Source: Enterobacteriaceae bacterium (GTDB lineage Bacteria; Pseudomonadota; Gammaproteobacteria; Enterobacterales; Enterobacteriaceae). From it: a stretch of DNA of 36,818 bases. This document shows, piece by piece, positions 16,149 to 25,544 of this stretch; within the stretch, counting starts at the first letter, position 1; every line of letters begins with the position of its first letter. A program made the translations under genes and the position numbers. The stretch lies in contig JAIRVT010000008.1 in assembly GCA_031253755.1 (NCBI GenBank), positions 1-36,818 of the forward strand. Reading direction: 5' to 3'. The notes beneath the pieces were generated by a model. It saw only the letters and a list, made by a program, of their open reading frames with translations, had not been told where the DNA came from and made no database searches.

Positions 16149-17546
16149 TTAATCTGTTTTCATTGCGATATTAACTTCACTCTGCTTTGCCTTTATTTCA
16201 AAACTATCGGCATTTACATCGTGGATATGGCTTTTAGTCAGGCGATATACCACCGGGCTTAGCAGCGCAATGGCAATTAAGTTAGGGATCGCCATCATGG
16301 CATTGAGTGTATCCGCCAATAACCAGACCAAATCCAGTGATTGGGTAGCGCCAATCGGCAAGGCAATAACCCAGGCAAGGCGGAAAGGCTTAATGGCTTT
16401 TGTTCCCAGCAGATACTGGATACATTTTTCACCGTAAAAGCTCCAGCCCAGAATAGTGGTGAAAGCAAAAAGTGCCAGCGCGATTGCGACGATATAATGA
16501 CCACCCGGAATAACGGAAGAAAAGGAAGACGCGGTGAGTGTGGCGCCGGTTTCGCCTGTCAGCCAGCCTCCGGTAATGATGATAGTTAAACCGGTAATCG
16601 AACAAACGATGATGGTATCAATGAAAGTGCCTAACATCGCGATCAGACCCTGACGGATTGGGTTCTGGGTTCTTGCTGCTGCGTGGGCGATAGGCGCGCT
16701 GCCCATACCCGCTTCGTTTGAGAATATCCCTCTGGAAACACCAAAACGAATAGCGGCCCAAACAGCCGCACCCGCAAAGCCGCCCTGTGCGGCAACAGGT
16801 GTGAATGCAGATTTGACGATTAGGGTAAACGCAGCGGGTATGGCTGACAAATTAAGCCCCAGAACAATCAGCCCGGCCACCAGATAGCCGACTGTCATGA
16901 AAGGAACCAGTTTACCCGCCACGTCAGAAATACGTTTGATGCCACCAATTAACACCGCGCCGACCACAACCACCAGAACTACTGCGGTCAGCGTTTTATC
17001 AACGCCAAAGCTGCTCTGTAACACTTCAGCAATTGAGTTAGCCTGAACCGTATTACCAATGCCAAAGCCCGCGATGCTACCAAAGAAAGCAAACAACGTG
17101 CCCAGCCAGATCCATTTTTTCCCCAGCCCGTTTTTGATGTAGTACATCGGGCCACCGATATAGTTGCCATTTTTGTCCGTTTCACGATAACGCACTGCCA
17201 GCACTGTTTCAGAATATTTCGTTGCCATGCCCACCAGCGCAGTCATCCACATCCAAAATAAGGCTCCCGGCCCGCCCATGACAATGGCGGTGGCAACGCC
17301 GGCAATATTGCCTGTGCCGATGGTGGCGGATAACGCGGTCATTAATGCGTTAAACGGTGAAATTTGCCCTTCCCCGCGTTGTTCATTTTTTTGAAAAAGT
17401 AATTTAAACCCGGTTCCTAACTTGCGTATCGGCAGAAAAGACAGACGGAGCTGCATGAAAATACCGATTCCCAGAAGCCCCACCAACATGGGTACTCCCC
17501 ATACCACCCCATTTATTGCATTAAGCCATTGTGTTAATAAATCCAT
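16149..17546 (-). CDS. Alanine/glycine:cation symporter (AGCS family)
   Basis: AGCS transporters import alanine, glycine and related small amino acids with sodium or protons. The 465-residue protein has about 10-11 hydrophobic segments and the family signature around GGPGALFWMWMTALVGMATKY (residues 91-111). It also has SATIGTGNIAGVA and the conserved NEAGMGSAPIAHAAA segment. The start at 17546 follows GAGGT. The protein is typical for the family in length and motifs. It lies between the alpha/beta hydrolase and kamA on the same strand, with a 196-base structured gap before kamA, so it may feed the pathway with a small amino acid. It could also be an unrelated housekeeping symporter that happens to be adjacent. 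Confidence 0.92.
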   Translation of the reverse strand: MDLLTQWLNAINGVVWGVPMLVGLLGIGIFMQLRLSFLPIRKLGTGFKLLFQKNEQRGEGQISPFNALMTALSATIGTGNIAGVATAIVMGGPGALFWMWMTALVGMATKYSETVLAVRYRETDKNGNYIGGPMYYIKNGLGKKWIWLGTLFAFFGSIAGFGIGNTVQANSIAEVLQSSFGVDKTLTAVVLVVVVGAVLIGGIKRISDVAGKLVPFMTVGYLVAGLIVLGLNLSAIPAAFTLIVKSAFTPVAAQGGFAGAAVWAAIRFGVSRGIFSNEAGMGSAPIAHAAARTQNPIRQGLIAMLGTFIDTIIVCSITGLTIIITGGWLTGETGATLTASSFSSVIPGGHYIVAIALALFAFTTILGWSFYGEKCIQYLLGTKAIKPFRLAWVIALPIGATQSLDLVWLLADTLNAMMAIPNLIAIALLSPVVYRLTKSHIHDVNADSFEIKAKQSEVNIAMKTD

Positions 17547-17674
17547 ACTTGTACCTCAATTGAAAATAACAAATCAGCAACAATTTTATCGCAATCAATA
17601 AAAAAGCATTTCGGTACAATAAGCGAGGATTAATCATTTTTTCTTGATATTAATATTTAATATTGTGAGAGTGA

Positions 17675-17697
17675 TCACCGACGACAGTCATCGGTGA
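17675..17697. promoter_or_regulatory. Inverted repeat upstream of the AGCS symporter gene
   Basis: Ten-base arms (TCACCGACGA and TCATCGGTGA, 9 of 10 complementary; the remaining pair is G-U when read on the minus strand) flank CAG. It lies about 130 bases upstream of the symporter start and about 90 bases after the hydrolase stop. No U-tract follows on the minus strand. It could be an operator, a terminator lacking a tail, or an mRNA stabiliser. Confidence 0.45.
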
Positions 17698-17787
17698 ACA
17701 ATCTTACTTATGAGTAAGCCTGAGTTATCACAAAATCAAATGAATACGACCATACCAACTTTTTTGTGCCTGATTCTTCTGAGTAAA

Positions 17788-18594
17788 TTACCCCTTATGC
17801 AAAAAGTTTCTGATGGTTTTGCTCCATTTTATCGGGTTTTCCATCTGAACAGCATGGCCACTGTTCACTTCCGCATACAGGCTGTTTTTTATCTTACGGT
17901 GAACTTCGTAAGCCAGATAAGGCGGAATAAGTGTGTCGCGATTTAAGCCAATAATAAGTGTTTCTTTATCTATCCGGGCGAGTTCATTTTCGATATTGAC
18001 CGATAATCCCAACGCGATGCGCCTTGCTGCCTCTTTTTCTGACGGTTTAGCACAAATAAGCTGGAGCGTTTCCTGTTCCAATGACGAGATAAATTCAGGG
18101 CTGAGCGCATGGGAAAGTGCAAAGGCAGTCGCTGAGGCCGGATCGCTGTTTTCCAGTTTTAACCAGGTCGTCAGCATAAGCCGAAAATAGGGATCGTCAT
18201 TTGTTGCCCACGGTGCAGTCAATACCAGTTTATTGACCAAATGTGGATATTTTGCCGCAACCACGGCGGCAACCACCGCGCCCAAAGATACGCCCACTAA
18301 ATCAACGGGTGCATCATTACTGTCGTTAATCACTGCTGCCACTTGTTCGGCAAGATGTTCAACAGTGAGTATTTCTGTCGATAAACCAGAATCACCACAA
18401 CCGGCATAATCGGGAATAATCACGGCCCGATCATCACTGAATGCCTTTTTTACTCTGCCAAAACTCATGCCACTGCTATTTGTGCCATGCAGAAACATCA
18501 CCGGATTCTGGTGATTTTCCTGCTGTGCAGGGAAATCTTTATGGTAAGAAATAAATGAACCTGCCAGATGAATGATTTTTTTTATCGATTGCAC
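17788..18594 (-). CDS. Alpha/beta hydrolase
   Basis: This is a predicted serine hydrolase of the alpha/beta fold. The oxyanion strand is FLHGTNSSG. The nucleophile elbow is GVSLG (serine 103 counting from the start chosen here). The acid is D220 in LNRDTLIPP and the histidine is H247 in NSGHAVQMENP, so a complete triad in the usual order is visible. I chose the GTG at 18594 (268 residues) because AAGGT lies 7 bases upstream. An ATG at 18636 would add 14 residues but has no Shine-Dalgarno. It lies upstream of the symporter gene on the same strand with a 241-base gap, so membership in the KamA pathway is uncertain. It might hydrolyse or release an ester or amide of the product. Confidence 0.82.
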   Translation of the reverse strand: MQSIKKIIHLAGSFISYHKDFPAQQENHQNPVMFLHGTNSSGMSFGRVKKAFSDDRAVIIPDYAGCGDSGLSTEILTVEHLAEQVAAVINDSNDAPVDLVGVSLGAVVAAVVAAKYPHLVNKLVLTAPWATNDDPYFRLMLTTWLKLENSDPASATAFALSHALSPEFISSLEQETLQLICAKPSEKEAARRIALGLSVNIENELARIDKETLIIGLNRDTLIPPYLAYEVHRKIKNSLYAEVNSGHAVQMENPIKWSKTIRNFLHKG

Positions 18595-18698
18595 AGTATT
18601 TACCTTATATGTATTAGATACTGTGAATTTATACATTAAATTTAGTTGATAAGATGTGAGCTGTTTAAAAAAACAGTATATTTAAGAGAGGGAAGGAC

Positions 18699-18727
18699 GC
18701 TTGGGCTGCCATCCTGCACGCCCAAAC
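18699..18727 (-). terminator. Hairpin after cheZ, probable end of the chemotaxis operon
   Basis: Read on the minus strand, GTTTGGGC pairs with GCCCAAGC (one G-U) around a 13-base loop, starting about 48 bases after the cheZ stop. A pyrimidine-rich but not U-pure tail (GTCCTTCCCTCTCTT) follows. It is a plausible terminator marking the boundary between flagellar genes and the accessory block. Confidence 0.5.
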
Positions 18728-18774
18728 GTATTCAGAAAATTAAAATGTGTCCTTTCAGGTACTGCCAGTCGTTA

Positions 18775-19431
18775 TCAAAAACCTAAACTATCCAATAAAT
18801 CATCAACCTGTTCCTGATTGGCAATCACACCAGCGCCATTCTGGTTGACCTGTGGGCCATTAAGAAGACTGTCGTTCTCTTTTTTCGTTTTGGCCATCTG
18901 ATCAGAAGGCATATTTTCCATTAATACCATGACCAGTTGTTTTTCCAGCTCCTGAATGACTTCCATCATCCGCTTGATAACCTGACCGGTAAGATCCTGA
19001 AAGTCCTGTGCCATCATGATCTCAAGCAGCTGGGTATTCGTAAATGTGACATGTTCCGGCACAAGGCTGAGATAGTTTCGCGTGTCTGTGACCAGAGAGC
19101 GTGCTCCTGCCATTTCTAAATCAGTCGGATTGGCAAACCACTCATCCCAGCGTTGGGTCAGGGATTTTGCGGCAGCCTCTAATTCATTCTGGCGGGGCTG
19201 AGCGGCTTCAACGCAATTCAACACCCTTTCAGCTGCCTGTGCCGTCATTTGGACAACGTAATTCAAGCGTTCCCTGGCATCAGGGATCGCCTCAGCCGCC
19301 TGAGCAATGGTTTGATCCAACCCTAGTTCACGCAGGCTATCACGCAGCATTCTGGTTAGCTGCCCGATACGACTGATTATTTCAGTGGCTGTAACCGTTT
19401 CATCTCTCGGCATGACTGGATTTTCACTCAT
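18775..19431 (-). CDS. cheZ: CheZ, CheY-P phosphatase
   Basis: CheZ accelerates dephosphorylation of CheY-P, ending the tumble signal. It is 218 residues long against 214 in E. coli. The long helical hairpin carries the catalytic pair in [10 protein letters not shown] (D146 and Q150, corresponding to E. coli D143 and Q147). The C-terminal CheY-binding peptide [10 protein letters not shown] is intact. The start at 19431 follows AAGGAG. It is the last gene of the chemotaxis run, 9 bases after cheY. Downstream, where flhB would normally follow, the accessory block begins. Confidence 0.97.
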   Translation of the reverse strand: MSENPVMPRDETVTATEIISRIGQLTRMLRDSLRELGLDQTIAQAAEAIPDARERLNYVVQMTAQAAERVLNCVEAAQPRQNELEAAAKSLTQRWDEWFANPTDLEMAGARSLVTDTRNYLSLVPEHVTFTNTQLLEIMMAQDFQDLTGQVIKRMMEVIQELEKQLVMVLMENMPSDQMAKTKKENDSLLNGPQVNQNGAGVIANQEQVDDLLDSLGF

Positions 19432-19440
19432 TTTGTCTCC

Positions 19441-19830
19441 TTAGAGCCCCAATTTTTCAAATATTTTATTGAGCTTCTCTTCCAAAATTGCCGCTGTGAA
19501 TGGTTTCACGACATAACCGCTGGCTCCGGCCTGCGCAGCGGCAATGATGTTTTCTTTCTTCGCTTCTGCCGTGACCATCAGGACAGGCAAAGCCGCCAGT
19601 TTTTCATCGCTGCGAATGGTTTTCAGCAATTCAAGACCATCAATATTCGGCATATTCCAGTCTGAAATAACAAAATCAAATTCAGTAGCCCGCAGTTTTG
19701 TCAGTGCTTCTGCCCCATCCTGTGCTTCGTCAACATTGTTAAAGCCCAACTCTTTCAGTAAATTACGCACAATTCGACGCATGGTTGAAAAGTCATCAAC
19801 AACCAGAAATTTTAGATCCTTACTTGCCAT
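19441..19830 (-). CDS. cheY: CheY, chemotaxis response regulator
   Basis: This single-domain receiver, when phosphorylated by CheA, binds the flagellar switch protein FliM. It is 129 residues, the family length. All functional residues are visible at standard numbering: D12 and D13 (metal), D57 (phosphorylation, in ISDWNMP), T87, Y106 and K109 (GYVVKPF). The start at 19830 follows AAGGAG. It is separated from cheB by 141 bases that contain an ERIC-like repeat, an unusual interruption in a normally tight gene run. Confidence 0.98.
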   Translation of the reverse strand: MASKDLKFLVVDDFSTMRRIVRNLLKELGFNNVDEAQDGAEALTKLRATEFDFVISDWNMPNIDGLELLKTIRSDEKLAALPVLMVTAEAKKENIIAAAQAGASGYVVKPFTAAILEEKLNKIFEKLGL

Positions 19831-19888
19831 AAAAGCTCCTTGATATTTATTTATCTGACAGCATATCGCGCCGCAAAAGTTAACAAAA

Positions 19889-19955
19889 TATACTCGTCGT
19901 CTTTCAAGCTGCCTCTTTTATTGGCTGCGTTCCGCTGCCCGGCAACCCGAAATCC
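19889..19955 (-). repeat. Degenerate ERIC-like intergenic repeat between cheB and cheY
   Basis: The plus-strand sequence starting TATACTCGTC and including CAAGCTGCC and TTGGCTGCGTTC resembles one half of the ERIC element (TATACCCGTCATACTTCAAGTTGC...TTGGCTGCGTTCGCTCACCCCAGTC). The other half is missing or highly diverged. It lies within the cheB-cheY mRNA. Extent is approximate. Confidence 0.55.
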
Positions 19956-19971
19956 TCAGGTACAATAAAAA

Positions 19972-21024
19972 CTAAATCCGAATTGACTGGCCCGCGCTGA
20001 TTTTTGCCAGCATGGCTTTACTGAGCTTTTGTAGATCCATCACATCATCAACCGCACCCAGTTGAATTGCCGCCCGTGGCATACCGAAAACCACACAGCT
20101 CGCTTCATCCTGAGCCAGTGTATAAGCGCCCGCTTTTTTCATTTCCAACAAGCCCGCCGCTCCATCATTGCCCATGCCGGTCAGAATAACACCGACGGCG
20201 TTACGCCCTGCATATTGGGCGACGGAACGAAACAGCACATCGACAGAAGGACGATGGCGATTGACCGGAGCAGCTCTGTTGACCATGATCTGGTAATTGG
20301 CTCCGCTGCGGCACAATTCCATATGGTGATCTCCCGGCGCAATATAGGCATGTCCCGGTAAAACACGTTCCCCGTCTTCCGCTTCTTTAACCGTTATCTG
20401 GCTTAATTTGTTGAGCCGTTCTGCAAATGAACGGGTAAAACCGGGCGGCATATGCTGGGTGATAAGCAATGCAGGGCTGGTGACAGGTAAAGGTTGCAAC
20501 AGGCTTTTGAGCGCTTCGGTGCCTCCGGTTGAGGAACCGACAGCAATTAATTTTTCGCTGGATAAGAGCGGCTTAAAACTCAGTGGTGCGGCTGTCTCCG
20601 GCACCGGTTTTATGGTGCTGATTTTTGCCTGTGCCGCTGCCCGGATTTTCTCAGCAATCAGCTCACTGTAGGCCAGCATGCCTTCCCGCAAACCCAATTG
20701 CGGTTTAGTGACAAAATCCACCGCACCCAATTCCAGTGCTTTCAGGGTGATTTCCGACCCTTTTGCTGTCAGGGATGAAACCATCACGACAGGCATAGGG
20801 CGCAAACGCATCAGTTTTTCAAGAAAATCAATGCCATCCATTCTCGGCATCTCGACATCCAACGTCAGCACCTGCGGGTTATACCTTTTGATTAAATCGC
20901 GGGCAACATAAGGATCAGGCGCACAATCGACCACTTCCATATCGGAATGGCTGTTGATAATTTCCCGCATAATTTGGCGCATCAGCGCTGAATCATCCAC
21001 ACAAAGAACTGTTATTTTATTCAT
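19972..21024 (-). CDS. cheB: CheB, receptor methylesterase/deamidase
   Basis: CheB removes methyl groups from chemoreceptors and deamidates glutamines, and is activated by CheA phosphorylation. The 350-residue protein has an N-terminal receiver with phospho-acceptor D56 (LTLDVEMP). A linker follows, then the catalytic domain with the triad: S164 in [10 protein letters not shown]191 in TQHMPPGF and the Asp of GMGNDGA near 287. The start at 21024 overlaps the cheR stop by 8 bases (ATGAATAA), implying coupled translation. Length and motifs are normal. Confidence 0.98.
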   Translation of the reverse strand: MNKITVLCVDDSALMRQIMREIINSHSDMEVVDCAPDPYVARDLIKRYNPQVLTLDVEMPRMDGIDFLEKLMRLRPMPVVMVSSLTAKGSEITLKALELGAVDFVTKPQLGLREGMLAYSELIAEKIRAAAQAKISTIKPVPETAAPLSFKPLLSSEKLIAVGSSTGGTEALKSLLQPLPVTSPALLITQHMPPGFTRSFAERLNKLSQITVKEAEDGERVLPGHAYIAPGDHHMELCRSGANYQIMVNRAAPVNRHRPSVDVLFRSVAQYAGRNAVGVILTGMGNDGAAGLLEMKKAGAYTLAQDEASCVVFGMPRAAIQLGAVDDVMDLQKLSKAMLAKISAGQSIRI

Positions 21025-21970
21025 AACCCCTCCTTGCCCGGCCTACACCGTAAACGGTCTGTCCCTGTAAGTAGAACTCTCGGCTAATTTGAGTGACGTT
21101 CTCGGAATGCCCGGCAAAGAGCAGACCATCTGGTTTTAAGAAACTGACAAAACGCTGTAAAATCCTTTCCTGCGTTTTTTTATCAAAATAAATCATTACA
21201 TTACGGCAAAATATCGCATCGAATTTCCCCTCAAGTTCCCATTCAGAATCAAGCAGATTCAGATGTTGAAAACTCACCAAATCTGCCAGTACCGGGCGAA
21301 CTTTGGCAAATCCTTCGAAAGCACCAACGCCCTTGAAAAAGTATTTTTTCTTTTGCTGTTCACTCAAATGCTGTAATTCATCTATTCGATAGACACCTTT
21401 ACGGGCTTTTTCCAGCACACTGGTATCAATATCGCTGCCAATGATTTTTATCTGATGTGTTTGGTATCCCGGTGCATCAGGCGATTTGCTGTTCGTCGTT
21501 CTATCATGCGATCTATCACCCGATCTATCGCACAGGGCGTCATGCAGGGTCATTGCTATAGAATACGGCTCTTCGCCCGTCGAGGCTGCCGCACTCCAGA
21601 CACGATATGTTGCGCCATTTTTTTTTCTACGGGCATGAGCCGCCAGAATGGGAAAGTGATGGGCTTCCCGGAAAAATGCGGTGAGATTGGTTGTCAGGGA
21701 ATTGATAAATAATTCCCACTCCTGACTATGGCTGTTTTGCTCCAGAATCGCCAGATATTGGCCGAAGTCATTCAGCCCCAGAACACGCAACCGTCTGATC
21801 AGGCGGTTATAGACCATCTCACGTTTATTTTTTGCCAGCACAATACCGGCGCGTTGATAAATAGACTGGCAGATGCGTTCAAATTGCGCATCCGACAGGC
21901 TATGCCGCTGAAACATAAAGTTCAGCGGTGCAGTAGCTTCAGAGCCTGAAGCTGTTAAATTGAATTTCAT
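21017..21970 (-). CDS. cheR: CheR, receptor methyltransferase with a repeat-bearing insertion
   Basis: CheR methylates receptor glutamates using SAM and docks on the NWETF-type receptor tail. The protein has 317 residues, against 286 in E. coli. The N-terminal helical domain includes [17 protein letters not shown]. The SAM-binding motif is [14 protein letters not shown] near 124-137, and CRNVMIYF near 255-262 is conserved. The extra length is mainly about 21 residues between TLHDAL and the SDIDT motif (residues 147-174). That stretch includes three DRS/DRT repeats encoded by a 12-base tandem repeat. It precedes cheB with overlap and follows the shorter MCP gene by 6 bases. The insertion is in a surface loop, so function is probably kept. 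Confidence 0.97.
   Translation of the reverse strand: MKFNLTASGSEATAPLNFMFQRHSLSDAQFERICQSIYQRAGIVLAKNKREMVYNRLIRRLRVLGLNDFGQYLAILEQNSHSQEWELFINSLTTNLTAFFREAHHFPILAAHARRKKNGATYRVWSAAASTGEEPYSIAMTLHDALCDRSGDRSHDRTTNSKSPDAPGYQTHQIKIIGSDIDTSVLEKARKGVYRIDELQHLSEQQKKKYFFKGVGAFEGFAKVRPVLADLVSFQHLNLLDSEWELEGKFDAIFCRNVMIYFDKKTQERILQRFVSFLKPDGLLFAGHSENVTQISREFYLQGQTVYGVGRARRGYE
21497..21532 (-). repeat. Three-unit 12-base tandem repeat inside cheR
   Basis: Plus-strand units CGTTCTATCATG, CGATCTATCACC and CGATCTATCGCA lie end to end and keep the reading frame. They encode CDRS, GDRS and HDRT on the minus strand. Copy number could vary between strains without a frameshift. Confidence 0.85.
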
Positions 21971-21976
21971 CTGACC

Positions 21977-23623
21977 TCAGCGTACTTGGCTTACAACATA
22001 CTCATCGGTCATTTTTGATGCAGGATATTCCTGTTGCTCGACCTCATAATCTAAATCTGCCGGTAACTCGAATTGAGCCACGGTTTTTACCAAAGTGTCC
22101 GCTTTATCTTCAAGCGCAGCGGCAGCAGCGGCAGATTGTTCTACCAAGGCGGCGTTCTGTTGCGTAACTTGATCCATCTGGCTGACGGCTTGCGCAACCT
22201 GATGAATGCCACGGCTCTGCTCATCTGAAGCGGCAGAAATTTCAGTCATCAGATCGGTAACCTGATTCACTGACTTGACCAATTCATCCATGGTTTTCCC
22301 GGCGTTATTCACCAGTTCAGAACCCTGATTAACACGATGAACGGATTCATCAATCAGCGTTTTAATCTCTTTGGCCGCTTCGGCGCTACGTTGGGCCAGA
22401 TCGCGGACTTCACCGGCAACAACAGAGAAGCCTCTGCCCTGTTCACCGGCACGCGCCGCTTCAACTGCTGCATTCAGTGCCAGAATATTGGTCTGGAAGG
22501 CGATGCCATCAATCACGCTGATAATTGCGCTGATTTTTTTCGAACTATTGGCAATTTCTTCCATCGTCGCAACAACACTGCTGGTCTGTTCGCCGCCTTT
22601 AGTGGCGGTTTGCGAAGCAGATACCGCTAATGCACTGGCCTGACGCGCATTTTCTGCATTCTGTTTCACCGTCACGGTTAACTGCTCCATGCTGGCAGCG
22701 GTCTCTTCCAGTGATGCGGCCTGCTCCTCGGTGCGTGAGGATAAATCGGTATTACCCTGAGTGATTTCCTGAATACCGATATACATTTGATTGGTGTTAT
22801 CCCGAACTGAAGCAATGGATTTGATCAATGAAGCCTGCATATCACGCAGTTTTCTGAAAATATCGCCAATTTCATCATTCGTGGTCACAGCAACTTCTTT
22901 GTTCAACCGGCCTTCGGCGACATCCTGAAAACAGGCGCTCATATTGTCAAAGGGTTTCAGCAGGGCACGTTTCAACCACCAGTGCGCCGAGAAAGCGACA
23001 GTAAACACCATCAGAATCGAGCCAAAAAACATGGCAAGGGAAATTTTATAGTAAAATGCGCCATCGGAAACGGCGTTGTTAATATCAGTCGTGAGGTAGT
23101 GCATGTAATTGTTATAAGCCACCTCGAATTTACGTTGATAAGTTTCTGTTGGCTGATCGAGGAACGCCTGAAACTGTCCTCCATAAAGAAAGCCTTTCAG
23201 CTCTTTCAACGCATCTATATATTCTTGGTAGGAACTGTCAACGGCTGAGAATAAATCAGCACTGTTGCTATTTTTTCCTGCATGAGCCTGCCCAGCCTGC
23301 GCCAGTGCGCTGAATGAAGCATAATTTCTTTCTGCTTCATTCATTGCACCTTTGAGTATGGCTTCCATCTCATCGATTTGTTCTTTCGGTTGCCCGACTT
23401 TCTGGGCAATGGCGATTTTATTCAAAGTGAAACGTGTTTGTAGTAACGCGGCCCAACTCAGCCCAAGAGCATCCCGCCGTTGAGTACCGCTATCAATTCT
23501 CTCGATATATGACTGATCTGTATGAACAATCCCCATAGATAAGCCACTGGAAATTATCTGCATAATACAAAACATCATCAGCAATAGGTACAAACTGGTT
23601 GATATGCGAAACTTGCCTAACAT
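21977..23623 (-). CDS. Methyl-accepting chemotaxis protein without a NWETF tail
   Basis: This is a chemoreceptor of 548 residues. It has an N-terminal membrane helix (7-30), a periplasmic four-helix-bundle domain of about 155 residues, a second membrane helix near 190-210, a HAMP domain, and a cytoplasmic hairpin. The hairpin contains the invariant tip [24 protein letters not shown] and methylation helices ([21 protein letters not shown]). In the ligand pocket the Tsr/Tar-equivalent residues are R64 and N68, but K69 and A73 replace two arginines, and QPTETY keeps the threonine. It ends in EYVVSQVR, so it lacks the CheR/CheB tether and presumably depends on the neighbouring receptor for efficient methylation. 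I chose the ATG at 23623, preceded by GAGGTG, over one at 23656. Confidence 0.93.
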   Translation of the reverse strand: MLGKFRISTSLYLLLMMFCIMQIISSGLSMGIVHTDQSYIERIDSGTQRRDALGLSWAALLQTRFTLNKIAIAQKVGQPKEQIDEMEAILKGAMNEAERNYASFSALAQAGQAHAGKNSNSADLFSAVDSSYQEYIDALKELKGFLYGGQFQAFLDQPTETYQRKFEVAYNNYMHYLTTDINNAVSDGAFYYKISLAMFFGSILMVFTVAFSAHWWLKRALLKPFDNMSACFQDVAEGRLNKEVAVTTNDEIGDIFRKLRDMQASLIKSIASVRDNTNQMYIGIQEITQGNTDLSSRTEEQAASLEETAASMEQLTVTVKQNAENARQASALAVSASQTATKGGEQTSSVVATMEEIANSSKKISAIISVIDGIAFQTNILALNAAVEAARAGEQGRGFSVVAGEVRDLAQRSAEAAKEIKTLIDESVHRVNQGSELVNNAGKTMDELVKSVNQVTDLMTEISAASDEQSRGIHQVAQAVSQMDQVTQQNAALVEQSAAAAAALEDKADTLVKTVAQFELPADLDYEVEQQEYPASKMTDEYVVSQVR

Positions 23624-23639
23624 GTAATCACCTCGTTTA

Positions 23640-23665
23640 ACGGCTGCATAATGCAACGCAGCCGT
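23640..23665 (-). other. Intergenic hairpin between the two chemoreceptor genes
   Basis: An 8-base perfect stem (ACGGCTGC / GCAGCCGT) with a 10-base loop fills most of the 60-base gap and ends 16 bases before the second receptor's start. No U-tract follows. It could protect the upstream message or lower expression of the downstream receptor. Confidence 0.55.
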
Positions 23666-23683
23666 GATTATCGCTATTATTTT

Positions 23684-25387
23684 TTAGAATGTTTCCCAAT
23701 TAGATGGGTCTTCCGCGTCACTACCTTTCTTCAATACAGAAGAGTTGATTTTATTAGCTGGAGAAGCCGGCGATTTTATCGTCGATAAAACTTCATGTTT
23801 TCTTTTTTCAGGCTGCTTCCTGTTTGCCTGCTCCGGTAACTGAAATATGGCCACTGCTTTGGTCAGGATCACTGCCTGTTCTTCCAGCGCTGCTGCTGCT
23901 GCTGCGGACTGTTCAACCAGCGATGCGTTCTGTTGTGTCACTCTGTCCATTTCAGAGATAGCCACACCAACCTGAGTTATTCCACGGCTTTGCTCGTCAG
24001 AAGCGGAGGCTATCTCACCCATGATGTCTGTCACACGGGTGACAGAATCGACAATTTTGTTCATGGTTTCACCGGCACTTTCTACCAGCACAGAGCCGGT
24101 GTCAGTCCGGCTGACCGAATCTTCAATCAGCGATTTGATCTCTTTTGCCGCTTCTGCACTGCGTTGCGCCAGATTGCGGACTTCGCCGGCAACCACTGCA
24201 AAACCGCGTCCGTGCTCACCGGCACGTGCCGCTTCTACCGCCGCATTGAGCGCCAGAATATTGGTCTGGAAAGCGATGGCATCGATCACGCCGGTGATAT
24301 CTGAAATTTTGCGGGAGCTGTCTGCAATGTCGTGCATGGTCTGCACAACGTTTGCTACCACTTTGCCACCCTGACGGGCAATATCGGAAGCATTGTCAGC
24401 CAGATTGCTGGCTTGACGGGCGTTGTCAGCGTTCTGTTTTACCGTCGCCGTTAATTGCTCCATGCTGGCGGCAGTTTCTTCCAATGAGGCAACCTGCTGC
24501 TCTGTTCGGGAGGAAAGATCGTTGTTGCCTGCGGCGATTTCGCTGGTGCCGGTATAAATGGTTTCGGTGCTGTTATGAACGCTTCTGACGGTATGGATCA
24601 GCTCTTCCTTCATATGCTGTAAACCGACCGCCAACATGCCCATTTCATTGGTGCTGGAAACGTCAATCGGTTTGGTCAGATCGCCGGTTGAGAAATCTTT
24701 AATTACGTTCAGCAATTTGTGCAACGGATCGATCAGCGATTTGCGTAAACCAATCCAGCTGGCGATTATCACCGCAATCAGCACCACAAACATGACAATC
24801 AGGCTAATGATGACATTACGGTAAGCGGTATCAGCTTCTTCAGATAACTGCTGATACTCTTTTTCGTTCTGTCCCAGATAGAAGTCATATTCAGCCTCAA
24901 ATGCGTCCTGATATGCGGTAGTCGGCTGTTCAAAAAACTCTTTGTACTGTTTTTTGCCCAGCATGACATCCAGCTCTTTCAGCGCATAATAAAGGACGTG
25001 GTAAGTCTCTTTAAAACGCCGCACACGTTCAGGATCACGTGCAATTGAGGGCGGTAATTGTTCATATTTTTGGTAAGAACGCTCTGCTTTGTCCAGATCA
25101 GCCCTGACAACTGTCAGAATATCGTTCGCTTTATACAGGTTCTCGCTGTCCGCGTTTTCTGTCATCAGGACGATACCAACCCGGTTCAGGTTGTTACGTG
25201 CCTTCAGCATACTGTTCCAGCTCTCGTCCAGTAATTTTTGCCGCTGCCGCAGTTTATCTATTGTTTCAAAAACTTTGGTATCGTTCTTTAATGTATTAAA
25301 GAGCAGTCCCCCGGAGATAAATTGCAAAGCACCAAACAAGATGATGACTGAGATAAGTCCCGTCACTATTTTCATTCGGTTAAACAT
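23684..25387 (-). CDS. Tsr/Tar-type methyl-accepting chemotaxis protein with NWETF tail
   Basis: This full-length chemoreceptor has 567 residues. Its N-terminus ([19 protein letters not shown]) aligns with Tsr/Tar. The periplasmic helix has [10 protein letters not shown] at 64-73, so the amino-acid-binding residues R64, N68 and R69 are kept but R73 is Val; QPTTAYQ keeps the threonine of the second contact site. A HAMP domain, methylation helices and the signalling tip [24 protein letters not shown] follow. The protein ends in NWETF, the pentapeptide that binds CheR and CheB. The start at 25387 follows GGGAAG, and a sigma28-type promoter lies about 83 bases upstream. An amino-acid ligand is likely, but whether serine, aspartate or another cannot be decided. 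Confidence 0.95.
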   Translation of the reverse strand: MFNRMKIVTGLISVIILFGALQFISGGLLFNTLKNDTKVFETIDKLRQRQKLLDESWNSMLKARNNLNRVGIVLMTENADSENLYKANDILTVVRADLDKAERSYQKYEQLPPSIARDPERVRRFKETYHVLYYALKELDVMLGKKQYKEFFEQPTTAYQDAFEAEYDFYLGQNEKEYQQLSEEADTAYRNVIISLIVMFVVLIAVIIASWIGLRKSLIDPLHKLLNVIKDFSTGDLTKPIDVSSTNEMGMLAVGLQHMKEELIHTVRSVHNSTETIYTGTSEIAAGNNDLSSRTEQQVASLEETAASMEQLTATVKQNADNARQASNLADNASDIARQGGKVVANVVQTMHDIADSSRKISDITGVIDAIAFQTNILALNAAVEAARAGEHGRGFAVVAGEVRNLAQRSAEAAKEIKSLIEDSVSRTDTGSVLVESAGETMNKIVDSVTRVTDIMGEIASASDEQSRGITQVGVAISEMDRVTQQNASLVEQSAAAAAALEEQAVILTKAVAIFQLPEQANRKQPEKRKHEVLSTIKSPASPANKINSSVLKKGSDAEDPSNWETF

Positions 25388-25469
25388 GACTTCCCTTTTG
25401 TAATTATGTAATAAATTGGTGTAGTAAAAATTGTTGTAAATCGTTTTGCACTAACGTGCTATGCCAGTG

Positions 25470-25496
25470 TTATCGGCATCCTTAAAGGGAACTTTA
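25470..25496 (-). promoter_or_regulatory. Sigma28 (FliA) promoter for the receptor-cheR-B-Y-Z operon
   Basis: Read on the minus strand, TAAAGTTC (25496-25489), 11 bases, then GCCGATAA (25477-25470). The FliA consensus is TAAAGTTT-N11-GCCGATAA, so 15 of 16 bases match with exact spacing. Confidence 0.9.
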
Positions 25497-25544
25497 CCCG
25501 TAATTCCCAAAATCGAATTTTTGCTCTGCTTTCTTGATCTAAAG

